Source: Coriobacteriia bacterium (GTDB taxonomy: Bacteria > Actinomycetota > Coriobacteriia > Anaerosomatales > PHET01). From it: 64,000 bases of DNA. Made by a program: the position numbers and the translations under genes. This document shows, in pieces, positions 8,985 through 16,840 of this stretch (its first letter is position 1; every line of letters starts with the position of its first letter). The notes under the pieces are model-generated. The model did not search any database. It was given only the letters and a program-made list of their open reading frames with translations, and was not told the origin of the DNA. The DNA is taken from the NCBI GenBank assembly GCA_034370385.1, contig JAXMKZ010000019.1, positions 49,003-113,002 of the forward strand. Reading direction: 5' to 3'.

Positions 8985-9635
8985 ATGACTGACATTCAAC
9001 GCGCGCCCGATGCTTCGGTGTATCGGTTGTCGCTCTACCACTGCTATCTGGGCGAGCTCATTCGTACCGGCGCCGATGCGAAGATCACCTCACCGCGCAT
9101 AGCGGAGGCGCTGAACATCAAGGAGGAAACCGTCCGCCGCGACCTGTCGTTCGTCGGCGGCGTCGGAAGGCCTGGTTCAGGTTATGACGTGCAGACCCTG
9201 TTCTCGGCGCTGCAGAACTACCTGGGCCTGAGAGACGAGTACCCGATCTTGAAGGTTGGAACGGCGCAGATGCTGGAGTCTCTGTCGGTGGTCTTCCCTG
9301 CGCATACCTACGGGGTCGATCCCGTGGCGTACTATTCGGAGCTCCCCACCGATGTCGGTTCGCGGGTACACGGCATCGAAGTCAAGCAGCTCTCTGAGAT
9401 CCCCAAGCTCGATCCGGAGCTTGGCATCACCGTGGCGCTCGTTGCCTGTTCGCCGGGATTCGTCCAGATCACGCTGGAACTGCTTCATCAGGCCGGCATC
9501 ACCGGCGTGCTGCTTCTGACTCCGGCGCTCAGGCTCAATCGTCCCGAAGGCATGACGATCACGCACGTGCGCATGCCGTGTGACATCAAATCGCTCGCAT
9601 GCCGGTGCTACGTTCCGGCCATGGCGGAGGCGTAG
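8985..9635 (+). CDS. Rex-family redox-sensing repressor, nucleotide loop degenerate
   Basis: ATG at 8985 has a GGAGAGAG ribosome site and gives 216 residues, the usual Rex length. The winged-helix N-terminus is clear: VYRLSLYHCYLGELI, then ETVRRDLSFVGGVGRPGSGYDV (residues ~45-67), the Rex DNA-recognition segment. The second half has the Rossmann-like order of Rex, ending in a C-terminal swap helix. The expected GxGxxG NADH loop reads KVGTAQMLESL instead, and the VPA-type motif reads ACSPGFVQ. DNA binding therefore looks preserved while NAD(H) binding may be lost or altered. It sits between cytochrome genes, so control of respiratory genes is plausible. It could also be a Rex paralog sensing another ligand. 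Confidence 0.8.
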   Translation: MTDIQRAPDASVYRLSLYHCYLGELIRTGADAKITSPRIAEALNIKEETVRRDLSFVGGVGRPGSGYDVQTLFSALQNYLGLRDEYPILKVGTAQMLESLSVVFPAHTYGVDPVAYYSELPTDVGSRVHGIEVKQLSEIPKLDPELGITVALVACSPGFVQITLELLHQAGITGVLLLTPALRLNRPEGMTITHVRMPCDIKSLACRCYVPAMAEA

Positions 9636-9647
9636 CACCGATTCGCG

Positions 9648-10253
9648 TCAGGGAGTCGCGGTCGGCTCGGCGGTCGCACTCGTCTCGCGTTCCTGCCGAT
9701 GCCAGTACCATTCATCGAGTAACGCATCGACATCGTCGGAGTGGCCTTCCCAGTCAGCAGCGGGTGAGACGGCGAAGAGCAACACTTCGCTGCCGTTAGT
9801 GCGCACGAGTACGGCGCGACCGGCGAACTCGCGGTCCTTGGCGTCCGTGCCGGTGACGTCAACTGCCCAGGCCGGACGCTTGCCCACGGTGACTTCGCGC
9901 GGTGCGGTGAACGCTTGATCTTTCCACTCGCGGTCCTCCGCGCGCAGTTCGAGCAGCGAGGTGAGGCGGTCATCCACGGGCACGGTCGCCGCCTCAGTCG
10001 CGGTGTAGACTCCGACCGAGAGCGTATCGAACGCTGCGTCCTCGCCGTCGGGGAGCTCGTCTGCGGCGTAGAGTGCGATGAGCCCCGGCTGCACGAAGGA
10101 CTGCCACGATTCGGGGTAGCGCAGGTGGAACAGTCCGTTCGTGTCGTTCTCGGTGGCGAGGTCTTCGCTAAACAGCGTGCAGCCAGACAGCGCGACGACC
10201 AGGACGACGCAGAGAGCTACCGAGGCGATTAGATTGCGAGTTCGGATGGTCAT
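9648..10253 (-). CDS. Small lipoprotein, PsbP/DUF1795-like
   Basis: This 201-residue minus-strand product has a lipoprotein signal: hydrophobic VALCVVLVVALSGC, with the lipobox LSGC placing the lipidated cysteine near residue 25. The mature part begins with a Thr/Asn/Asp-rich stretch and FHLRYPESWQSF, a phrase typical of PsbP/DUF1795-type folds. It ends in a Thr/Ala-rich tail. Such proteins are membrane-anchored with no known catalysis. It is convergent with rex (12 bases apart) and divergent from the O-antigen-ligase-like gene. Function is unknown; lipidation and surface location are well supported. Confidence 0.7.
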   Translation of the reverse strand: MTIRTRNLIASVALCVVLVVALSGCTLFSEDLATENDTNGLFHLRYPESWQSFVQPGLIALYAADELPDGEDAAFDTLSVGVYTATEAATVPVDDRLTSLLELRAEDREWKDQAFTAPREVTVGKRPAWAVDVTGTDAKDREFAGRAVLVRTNGSEVLLFAVSPAADWEGHSDDVDALLDEWYWHRQERETSATAEPTATP

Positions 10254-10297
10254 GGTGGATACCCTTCGGCTGACGGTCGGCCCGCGCGGGAGCGAGA

Positions 10298-10327
10298 TTG
10301 ACGCTCTCGAATCAGCGGCCGTAGACT
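10298..10327 (+). promoter_or_regulatory. Putative promoter giving a leaderless transcript
   Basis: TTGACG (10298-10303), an 18-base spacer and TAGACT (10322-10327). The ATG of the next gene is at 10337, so a start site 7-10 bases after the -10 falls on or next to the ATG. No Shine-Dalgarno-like sequence is present in the intervening bases. This fits leaderless translation, which is common in actinobacteria. Confidence 0.55.
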
Positions 10328-10336
10328 GAGTTAGTT

Positions 10337-12076
10337 ATGCGATTCACGATTCTAGACGACCGACGCTCGGTTGTCATGGTCGCGGCCCTTGTGGCGATAG
10401 CAGCGCTTCCCGTGCTTTCAGTCGACTCCGCCGACCCGCAGCAACCGATACGCGTGCTCGCCGTGGCAGCTGCGGCGGGCCTACTGTGCATTATCGGCGC
10501 TCCACGATGGGGTAGGTACCCCAAGCTCGCCACATCCGTCGCGGCGGTGCTCGTGGCGTGGGTGCTGCTGGCGTCGTTCGCGGGCGGGCTGCCAGCCGGC
10601 GTGTTCGGAGTCCATGGTCGATTCCAGGGGCTGGTCTCCGGTGCGACCATCGTACTGGCGGCCGCGGCAGGCCTCACGTTGCCCGGCAGGTACGGGAGGG
10701 TGTTGGGCTATGCGATTGCGGGCTTCGGTGTCGTGTTCTCCGGGTTCGTGCTCGTACAGGCGGCACTCGGCATGGATGCCGTGGGATTCTCTAACAACCG
10801 CGTGGTCGCCGGCGGGTGGCTGGCTATCTCGCTGGCCGTCACGCTCGCCTCATCCTACGTCGCTACCGGTCGTGATCGTCTGGTGCTGCCAGCGTCTGCG
10901 CTCTTCATCGCGCTCGGGCTGGGTGTCACCGGGACACGCGGTGCATGGATCGGCGCCCTGGCGGGCCTTGTCGTCGTCGTCTACGTGGCCCTACGCACGC
11001 GTACCCCCCGCACGCGCCTGGTGCTGATCATGTCACTCGTGTCGGTGCTGGCGATCATCGCCGGTGTCACGCTGTTCGGTGTGGCGGAATCCTCAGCCAA
11101 GCTCGACCCGCGAGCGCTGTCATCCGGGTCGGCGGCCAGTCGGTGGCAGATCTGGCGGGGCGCTGCGGCCATGACGGCCGCCAACCCTGTGATCGGGGTC
11201 GGCACGGGCCGCTTCATCTACGAGTTCCCCGCCTTCCAGCCGTTGGAGCACGCCGCCGCAGAGGCCCTCGACACTCGGCCCGACACCGCACACTCGGGGC
11301 CGCTGCATCTGGCTGCCGAGGCGGGGGTACCTGCGGCGTTGGCCGGCCTCGTGCTGGCGGGGCTCGCGGTGGTCGGTGGAGCGAGCGGCGTGAGACGACG
11401 CGACGCCGCTGCGCTGATAGCGCTGGCGGGTTTTGCGGCATACCTCGGACAGTCCCTGTTCGGGGTTGCGGCCGTGGAGGTCGACGCGCTGGGATGGCTG
11501 CTGGGCGGGCTCGCGGTGTCACGCGCCGGCAGCACCTCAGAAGAGACGCCGGCACGATCGCCTCAGGCATTCCGCATCCTTGCGGGCGTGGTTGCGCTCG
11601 GAGTGGTCGTCGCCTGCGTCTGGTACCTTCGCGCGGATAACGACTTCGCGGACTCATCACGCGCCCTTGCGGCGGGCGACACCCGGACAGCGGCGCGTGC
11701 CGCCGCCGCCGCGGTCGTCGGCAACCCGCTCGTCGATGTTCACCGGGTAGCGCAGGCTGACGCGGTCCTGTACGAGCCGGTACCAGCCGTCCGCGCGGTG
11801 GAGTTGCCCGACGCGCAGGCCGCCGTCGCGCGCGGGCTGGAGATGGAGCCAGACTCATATGACCTCATGTTGGCGCGGGCTCGGCTGATTGCCACGGCGG
11901 ATTCGTCACCCGACGAGATCGCGGACGCATACCTGATGGCGGTGAAGCGCTACCCGCTCGGCGTCGAGGTGAGGGTCGCGGCGTCGAATGCGTTGCGCGA
12001 TGCCGGGCGAACTGATGAGGCGGCGGCGATCGACGCCGCTCTTGCGGCACTCGAGTCTGCTCGGGAAGCACGATGA
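10337..12076 (+). CDS. O-antigen ligase/polymerase-like membrane protein with C-terminal TPR-like region
   Basis: This 579-residue protein has ten or more hydrophobic segments over the first ~390 residues, then a soluble Ala-rich helical tail with TPR-like repeats (ARAAAAAVVGNPLVDVHRVAQA and onward). Wzy/WaaL landmarks are present: HGRFQGLVSG early, VTGTRGAWIGALAG, SRWQIWRGAAAMTAANPVIGVGTG and TAHSGPLHLAAEAGVPAAL. The architecture matches the gene at the left edge, so the two are paralogs. It is co-directional with, and its stop overlaps the start of, a multiheme cytochrome gene, which links the two functionally. Substrate unknown. Confidence 0.8.
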   Translation: MRFTILDDRRSVVMVAALVAIAALPVLSVDSADPQQPIRVLAVAAAAGLLCIIGAPRWGRYPKLATSVAAVLVAWVLLASFAGGLPAGVFGVHGRFQGLVSGATIVLAAAAGLTLPGRYGRVLGYAIAGFGVVFSGFVLVQAALGMDAVGFSNNRVVAGGWLAISLAVTLASSYVATGRDRLVLPASALFIALGLGVTGTRGAWIGALAGLVVVVYVALRTRTPRTRLVLIMSLVSVLAIIAGVTLFGVAESSAKLDPRALSSGSAASRWQIWRGAAAMTAANPVIGVGTGRFIYEFPAFQPLEHAAAEALDTRPDTAHSGPLHLAAEAGVPAALAGLVLAGLAVVGGASGVRRRDAAALIALAGFAAYLGQSLFGVAAVEVDALGWLLGGLAVSRAGSTSEETPARSPQAFRILAGVVALGVVVACVWYLRADNDFADSSRALAAGDTRTAARAAAAAVVGNPLVDVHRVAQADAVLYEPVPAVRAVELPDAQAAVARGLEMEPDSYDLMLARARLIATADSSPDEIADAYLMAVKRYPLGVEVRVAASNALRDAGRTDEAAAIDAALAALESAREAR

Positions 12077-13083
12077 TGAGGCCGAACGGCGCGCGCCGCG
12101 TGCTCTCCTCGATCCGCGCTATCGGCGTGCGGCGGTTCGCCGTCTGGTTCGCCGTTGTGGCCGTTGCCTGGACGGGACTCACGGTGGCCGTGGGCGTGCT
12201 CGTCGACGGACAAGCGGTGTGTGCCCGGGCGTGTCACGCGATGCGCATCTACGGCACTGAGTCGGCCAACACGGCCCACCGCGGTGTCGACTGCATCGAG
12301 TGTCACGGTACGCCGGGCGCCTTTGGTGGGCTGGCTGACGGGTACGCGCTCCAGCGTCGAGCCGGGGCGGCATTGCTCGGGAGAGTACCGGCCGCCTCAG
12401 TGGTCAATGACGCACCGTGTCGCGGATGCCATCCCGCGGTCGGCTCGGCAACCATCGTTTCGCGCGGCATCTCCGTGCGCCACGCCGACTTCATGGAGGA
12501 GCCGTGCACGGAGTGTCACGGGGGTACCGGACATCGGTTCGAGGACCGCATCTACGAGATCGCGCAGATGGATGACTGCATGCAGTGCCACTCGAGCTCG
12601 GCTCGCGAGCCGTCCGGCTGCGAGCTGTGTCACGTGCCGGACGCCAATCGCGACCGGCTCAAGCAGACGAGCACATGGCAGATCACGCATGGCAAGCAGT
12701 GGCGCACGACACATGGCATGGGCGATCTGAAGACGTGCGTGTCGTGTCACGTGCCCGCATACTGCGCGCGCTGCCACGGGGTGGGCCTGCCTCATCCGCT
12801 GGCATGGCAACGGCAGCATGGCGAAGGCGCGACGGCGATCGGGGTCTCTCCCTGTCACACGTGTCATGAAGAGTCGTGGTGCGCAGATTGCCACGGCGTT
12901 GAGATGCCTCACCCCACTGGGTTCTTGCCGCGCCACGGGCCGATTGCCGACAAGACCGGCGAGGATCGCTGCCACAGCTGCCACCCGAAAGCCGCGTGCA
13001 CCGATTGTCACCTGAGGTCATCGCACCCTGACGCCCCTGGTGTAGACAGCATTCACACCGGCGATACCGAGGTGGGGCCCTGA
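12073..13083 (+). CDS. Membrane-anchored multiheme cytochrome (11 CXXCH plus one CX3CH)
   Basis: ATG at 12073 overlaps the previous stop (336 residues). A single N-terminal anchor (~18-42) is followed immediately by CARACH (12220-12237), a CX3CH motif, then eleven CXXCH: CIECH, CRGCH, CTECH, CMQCH, CELCH, CVSCH, CARCH, CHTCH, CADCH, CHSCH and CTDCH. An N-terminal anchor with the first heme right after it resembles NapC/NirT and related menaquinol-oxidising cytochromes, so quinol-to-cytochrome transfer is a reasonable inference. Its stop overlaps the start of the next cytochrome gene, indicating that the two are made in fixed ratio and probably form a complex. Confidence 0.87.
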   Translation: MMRPNGARRVLSSIRAIGVRRFAVWFAVVAVAWTGLTVAVGVLVDGQAVCARACHAMRIYGTESANTAHRGVDCIECHGTPGAFGGLADGYALQRRAGAALLGRVPAASVVNDAPCRGCHPAVGSATIVSRGISVRHADFMEEPCTECHGGTGHRFEDRIYEIAQMDDCMQCHSSSAREPSGCELCHVPDANRDRLKQTSTWQITHGKQWRTTHGMGDLKTCVSCHVPAYCARCHGVGLPHPLAWQRQHGEGATAIGVSPCHTCHEESWCADCHGVEMPHPTGFLPRHGPIADKTGEDRCHSCHPKAACTDCHLRSSHPDAPGVDSIHTGDTEVGP

Positions 13084-14228
13084 TGGATCTCACCACACTC
13101 GCTGAACGGTTCGCCCTCGGTCTGGCGGTTGTCAGAGACCGTTTGCCACGCATCCTGGAGGATCCGCGGGCCTACCCGCGCGAAACGATGATCTTGGCGC
13201 TCATCGTCTCGGTCACGGTGATCGTGGTCGTGTTGCTCATTCTGTGGCTGGCGGGCTGGCTCGCGGACAGCGCCACGCGCTCGCGCCTGCGCATTGTGCG
13301 ACGTGGTTCGTTGCCGACCGGCGCACGCTGGCTGCTGGGTGTCGGTGCGTTCCTCGCGGTTGCGGGCGTCATGACGCTTGCGCCTGCATGGTCGGTCACG
13401 AGTCCGGTGTGCGGTGCGTGCCATGCCGCGCGCGTCGGCGTCGACTCGTGGCGGATGGATGTGCACAACGGCGTGGGCTGTTACGGGTGCCACGCGCAAG
13501 GCGGCCTCACCGGGCCATGGGAGGCAAGCGCACGGGGCGTGGCCGCGCTCGTCACGGGCACGAGGCGTCCGCCCGCACAGGATCGTTCGTGCGTGTCGTG
13601 CCATCCCGAGGTTCTCGAGCAGACGATGGAGGCGAAGGGCATCCGTGTGCGCCACACCGACATCATTGGCGCGGGGCTCACTTGCCTGATGTGTCATCAG
13701 CACGTGGGGCACGCAGTGAGCCAGCCGACTTCGGTGACACCCGTCGTGGATTCGGATGCCATCGAGCGGCCTACCATGGCGCGGTGCATGAACTGCCACG
13801 ACGGGGACACCGCCCGTGCCGAATGCTCGGTATGTCATGTGGGTCGCAAACCGTCGGACTCGGCCGGCGTCGATGTTCCGCGCGGCGATACGCCCGCACC
13901 GGTCACCTGCATCGGATGCCACAAGAAGGCGACCGACAAGGCGTGCGTCGAATGCCACGGATTGGTGCTGCCGCATCCGCCGTCGTTCCGCGTCGGTCAT
14001 GCAGGCAAGTCGCTCCGTGACCCCGCGTTGTGTGCGAAGTGCCACGAGTCGGCTGTGGCGGACACGGCCAACGCCTGCGCATGCCACGACGTGCCAAACG
14101 TGCACGGCACGTACTCAGCGTGGTTCCCGGTGCATAGTACGGCCGCCCGCACCAACGGGCCGGGCGGCTGTCGATGCCACGAGTCTTCCTTCTGCGGTCG
14201 ATGCCACGAAGAGGACCCGTTTCGCTAG
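13083..14228 (+). CDS. Membrane-anchored multiheme cytochrome (10 CXXCH plus two CXCH)
   Basis: This 381-residue product has two hydrophobic segments (~38-60 and ~80-100) before the first motif. Ten CXXCH are present: CGACH, CYGCH, CVSCH, CLMCH, CMNCH, CSVCH, CIGCH, CVECH, CAKCH and CGRCH. Two further sites are shortened to CXCH: CACH (14076-14087) and CRCH (14169-14180). These may be degenerate motifs or metal/heme sites with a single spacer residue. The start overlaps the stop of the preceding cytochrome (TGATG). Together they look like a coupled membrane-bound electron-transfer pair. Which residues actually carry heme cannot be told from sequence. Confidence 0.87.
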   Translation: MDLTTLAERFALGLAVVRDRLPRILEDPRAYPRETMILALIVSVTVIVVVLLILWLAGWLADSATRSRLRIVRRGSLPTGARWLLGVGAFLAVAGVMTLAPAWSVTSPVCGACHAARVGVDSWRMDVHNGVGCYGCHAQGGLTGPWEASARGVAALVTGTRRPPAQDRSCVSCHPEVLEQTMEAKGIRVRHTDIIGAGLTCLMCHQHVGHAVSQPTSVTPVVDSDAIERPTMARCMNCHDGDTARAECSVCHVGRKPSDSAGVDVPRGDTPAPVTCIGCHKKATDKACVECHGLVLPHPPSFRVGHAGKSLRDPALCAKCHESAVADTANACACHDVPNVHGTYSAWFPVHSTAARTNGPGGCRCHESSFCGRCHEEDPFR

Positions 14229-14234
14229 GCTCGC

Positions 14235-14264
14235 TTGTGACGCGGGCATCACGCTTGCTAGGAT
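14235..14264 (+). promoter_or_regulatory. Putative extended -10 promoter for the second TPR-NHL pair
   Basis: TTGTGA (14235-14240), an 18-base spacer and TAGGAT (14259-14264) preceded by TGC. Between this and the GTG at 14341 lies an imperfect dyad around GTTCATTCATGAAC (14281-14294) that could be an operator. The dyad is short and could be chance. Confidence 0.5.
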
Positions 14265-14340
14265 GCTCACGTACTTAACCGTTCATTCATGAACGAAGTC
14301 GTTGAACGTGCCGTTCACTCGGCAGTGAAGGAGTGATGTC

Positions 14341-15048
14341 GTGGCAGGTAGTCTGCCCAAAGCGCGGCGTGTATCGGGATCCAATAGGACGGTGCTGGTG
14401 GTACTTGCGGTCGCCGCGCTGGTGCTGGCCGGTGCGCTCGCCTGGCTGCTGTTGAACGGGTCGTTCTTCAGTGACGAGCCGCAGTCGGGGCTCGAGAGGG
14501 ACTACGCGCTTCTGATACAGGGCCTGCAGTCCAACCCCAAGGATCCGGCCACGCTCATGTCGCTGGCCGAGGTCGAGTTCGATCTGGGGAAGAAGGCGGA
14601 CGCGTTCGCTCACGCGAACGATGCGGTCAAGTACGCCGGCGAGCAGTCCTTCTACAACTTGCGCTACGCGACGCTGCTCGTGCGCAACAACCAGCTTGAA
14701 GAGGCTGAGAAGGCGATCATGGTCGAGATCAAGATCACGAAGACCACGAAGGCGGAGCCCCACTTCCTCTACGCGCAGATTCTCGCCGAGCGGGAGGCGT
14801 ACCCGGATGCGATCAAGGCGATGCAGACCGGGTTGCGCATCGATCCGACAGCCGCAGACATGGGCATCGTCTACGCGCAGATCCTCGAGAAGGCCGGCAA
14901 GAAGGATGCGGCAATCGACAACTATGAGAAGGCGCTGAGGTTCCTTCCCGGCAACGAGGAGGCCATAGCCGGCCTCAAGCGCTTGGGCGTCAAGTACTCA
15001 GAGCCGACCGGCACGGTTGATCCGCACAGCGCACCTGAGGGGCAGTGA
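14341..15048 (+). CDS. Membrane-anchored TPR protein (paralog of the gene at 1915)
   Basis: GTG at 14341 follows AAGGAG. The 235-residue product has a basic N-terminus, one anchor (~18-40) and four or more TPR-like units, for example ATLMSLAEVEFDLGKKADAF, PHFLYAQILAEREAYPDAI and GIVYAQILEKAGKKDAAID. It occupies the same place relative to an NHL gene as the TPR gene at 1915. It probably docks partners outside the cytoplasmic membrane; no catalytic residues are visible. Confidence 0.8.
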   Translation: MAGSLPKARRVSGSNRTVLVVLAVAALVLAGALAWLLLNGSFFSDEPQSGLERDYALLIQGLQSNPKDPATLMSLAEVEFDLGKKADAFAHANDAVKYAGEQSFYNLRYATLLVRNNQLEEAEKAIMVEIKITKTTKAEPHFLYAQILAEREAYPDAIKAMQTGLRIDPTAADMGIVYAQILEKAGKKDAAIDNYEKALRFLPGNEEAIAGLKRLGVKYSEPTGTVDPHSAPEGQ

Positions 15049-15055
15049 GGCCGAC

Positions 15056-16519
15056 GTGAAGAGCAACAGAGTCCTACTCCTGGTCCTGGCGCTGCTGCTG
15101 GTGCTGCTGCTTGGTCTCGGTGCGCTGTTCCTGTGGCTCACGGGAGGGCTTGACGCCGTCACCGACGGTGAGGCTGCTGAGCCTGCGGGAATCGTGCACG
15201 TGCGCTCCATCTACACGGCCGATGGGGAGAGCCTGCGCCTACCTGTGGGCCTTGACGCCGACGATACCGGCGACTTCTACGTGACCCTGCGAGACGCGCA
15301 GCGCGTCGTGGCCTTCGAGCGCAACGGCGACTGGGTCAGGTCCTTCGGCGAGCGCGGTGTAGCTCAGGGGCAGATGCTCGTGGCCACCGGCGTGGGCGTG
15401 GATCGTCTGGCCGATCACGTCTACGTCACCGACCGCTCCCGGCTGAGGCTTCTGTGCTTCACGACCGAGGGTGAGTTCCTCTGGGAGGTGCCGATACTCA
15501 ATCCGCTGGCTCCGGTGGTGACATCAGACGGCATCGCGGTGCTCACCTTCGGCCCGATCGGACTGTTCTCCAGCCAAGGCGAGGTACAGGGCGAGGTGGG
15601 AACGCGCGGCTTGGAGGAGGGCCAGTTCGACTATCCGCGCTCGGGAGCAGTGGCCGAGAACGGGGATCTTGTCATCGCCGACTCCAACAACAACCGTGTG
15701 CAGAGGGTCAAGCCGGAGGGCGAGACCACGGCAACGGTGGTCTGGGTGGACGGCAAGCCCGGCCGGTTCCAAGACGATCCGCAGGTGGCGTACGGGCTTC
15801 CGACCGGAGTGACGATCGACGATCAGGGCCGGGTCTACGCGCTCGACGGCTTCAAGCACGAGATTCAGGTCCTCGACGCACAGACCGGCGAGCGAATCCA
15901 CTCGTTCGGCGACCTGCAAGGCAAGGGCGACGGTCGCTTCAACCTTCCCACGTCCATCGCGCATCTGGGTGGAGACACCTTTGCGATCACCGATACGTAC
16001 AACGATCGAGTTCAGATCGTTCGCTTGCTGCTTCCCGGCGAAGACGGATTGGTAGTGCGCTTCCCGTGGTTGTGGTGGCTGATACCCGCTCTGCTGCTGG
16101 GGATTCTGGCATTTGTGCTTGGCCGCAAGCGTTGGTACGTGACAGAAGCCGCGCTTGAGCGCGCTGAGGCAGAGGGCCATCTGCGCCTGCTTGCTGCCGT
16201 CGGGCGAAGACTGCTCGTGCTTCCTGAAGTGCGGGCGCGCTTCGAGAGCGTGAACGAGGACGGGCTTGCCATCGGCGAGTACCTGTTCGAGACCGGCGAG
16301 TCTGACGGTTCGGACGCAACCCAGAGGCTCATCGCGCAGGCAACGCCGCAGGGCTGGGATCGCCTGCTGCTGCCCCGTGTACGCATCATCGTGCGCGATG
16401 CCGACGAGCTCGCGGCCTTCGAGCAGGCGGCGGGCAAGACCCTCACCGTCGACGAACTGGTCGAGACGTATCGCATCGACGACGTCAATCCGAGCGCGGC
16501 CGGCGGAGTGTCCGACTAG
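15056..16519 (+). CDS. NHL-repeat protein with two membrane segments (paralog of the gene at 2652)
   Basis: GTG at 15056, seven bases after the TPR stop, gives 487 residues. A Leu-rich anchor spans ~5-30. Five to six NHL blades follow (DFYVTLRDAQRVVAFE, HVYVTDRSRLRLLCF, LVIADSNNNRVQRVK, FAITDTYNDRVQIVR). A second hydrophobic segment (~335-358, WLWWLIPALLLGILAFVLG) leads to a ~130-residue C-terminal domain absent from the 2652 paralog. That domain has predicted helices (LERAEAEGHLRLLAAVGRR) and no motif I recognise. The propeller thus faces outside and the C-terminal domain inside, so the protein could pass a state across the membrane; that idea is inference. Confidence 0.8.
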   Translation: MKSNRVLLLVLALLLVLLLGLGALFLWLTGGLDAVTDGEAAEPAGIVHVRSIYTADGESLRLPVGLDADDTGDFYVTLRDAQRVVAFERNGDWVRSFGERGVAQGQMLVATGVGVDRLADHVYVTDRSRLRLLCFTTEGEFLWEVPILNPLAPVVTSDGIAVLTFGPIGLFSSQGEVQGEVGTRGLEEGQFDYPRSGAVAENGDLVIADSNNNRVQRVKPEGETTATVVWVDGKPGRFQDDPQVAYGLPTGVTIDDQGRVYALDGFKHEIQVLDAQTGERIHSFGDLQGKGDGRFNLPTSIAHLGGDTFAITDTYNDRVQIVRLLLPGEDGLVVRFPWLWWLIPALLLGILAFVLGRKRWYVTEAALERAEAEGHLRLLAAVGRRLLVLPEVRARFESVNEDGLAIGEYLFETGESDGSDATQRLIAQATPQGWDRLLLPRVRIIVRDADELAAFEQAAGKTLTVDELVETYRIDDVNPSAAGGVSD

Positions 16520-16560
16520 GAGCGAGAAGCCTCCAACAGGCTCAGATTAGCGAGTCCATG

Positions 16561-16594
16561 AACGGGTGAGTCGGTAAACGGCTCACCCGTTCTT
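16561..16594 (+). terminator. Intrinsic terminator after the TPR-NHL pair
   Basis: A perfect 10-base stem, AACGGGTGAG (16561-16570) with CTCACCCGTT (16582-16591), and an 11-base loop, followed by a short CTTC tail. The poly-U tract is weak. Confidence 0.65.
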
Positions 16595-16669
16595 CGCTGC
16601 ACAGGGCCATGAGCTGCGATTATAGCTTCAGCCTATGCTGAACATCAGTGAATTCGATAACTAAACCCC

Positions 16670-16698
16670 TTGATTCTAGTTATTCAGTTCACTATTCT
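16670..16698 (+). promoter_or_regulatory. Putative promoter for the interrupted cytochrome gene
   Basis: TTGATT (16670-16675), a 17-base spacer and TATTCT (16693-16698) in a noticeably AT-rich stretch of an otherwise GC-rich region. It leaves a leader of roughly 95-135 bases before the two possible starts (16799 and 16841). The rest of the gap 16595-16798 shows no gene. Confidence 0.55.
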
Positions 16699-16840
16699 TC
16701 AGTCAGGACCACAGAGTCCGTCCGCAAGCTCCACGCGGGCGCGCGTCAGTCCGGCCCATCCGGGTCGGATCTTGTCGGCAGGAAGGAGGTGCAACGAAAT
16801 GACAAGGCGCAACACCACGAACATCAACAAGGAGGCAACA

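Noticed and set aside
14279..14296. ACCGTTCATTCATGAACG as a definite operator
   Set aside because: The dyad is short and imperfect, and no adjacent regulator gene fits; noted only with the promoter.
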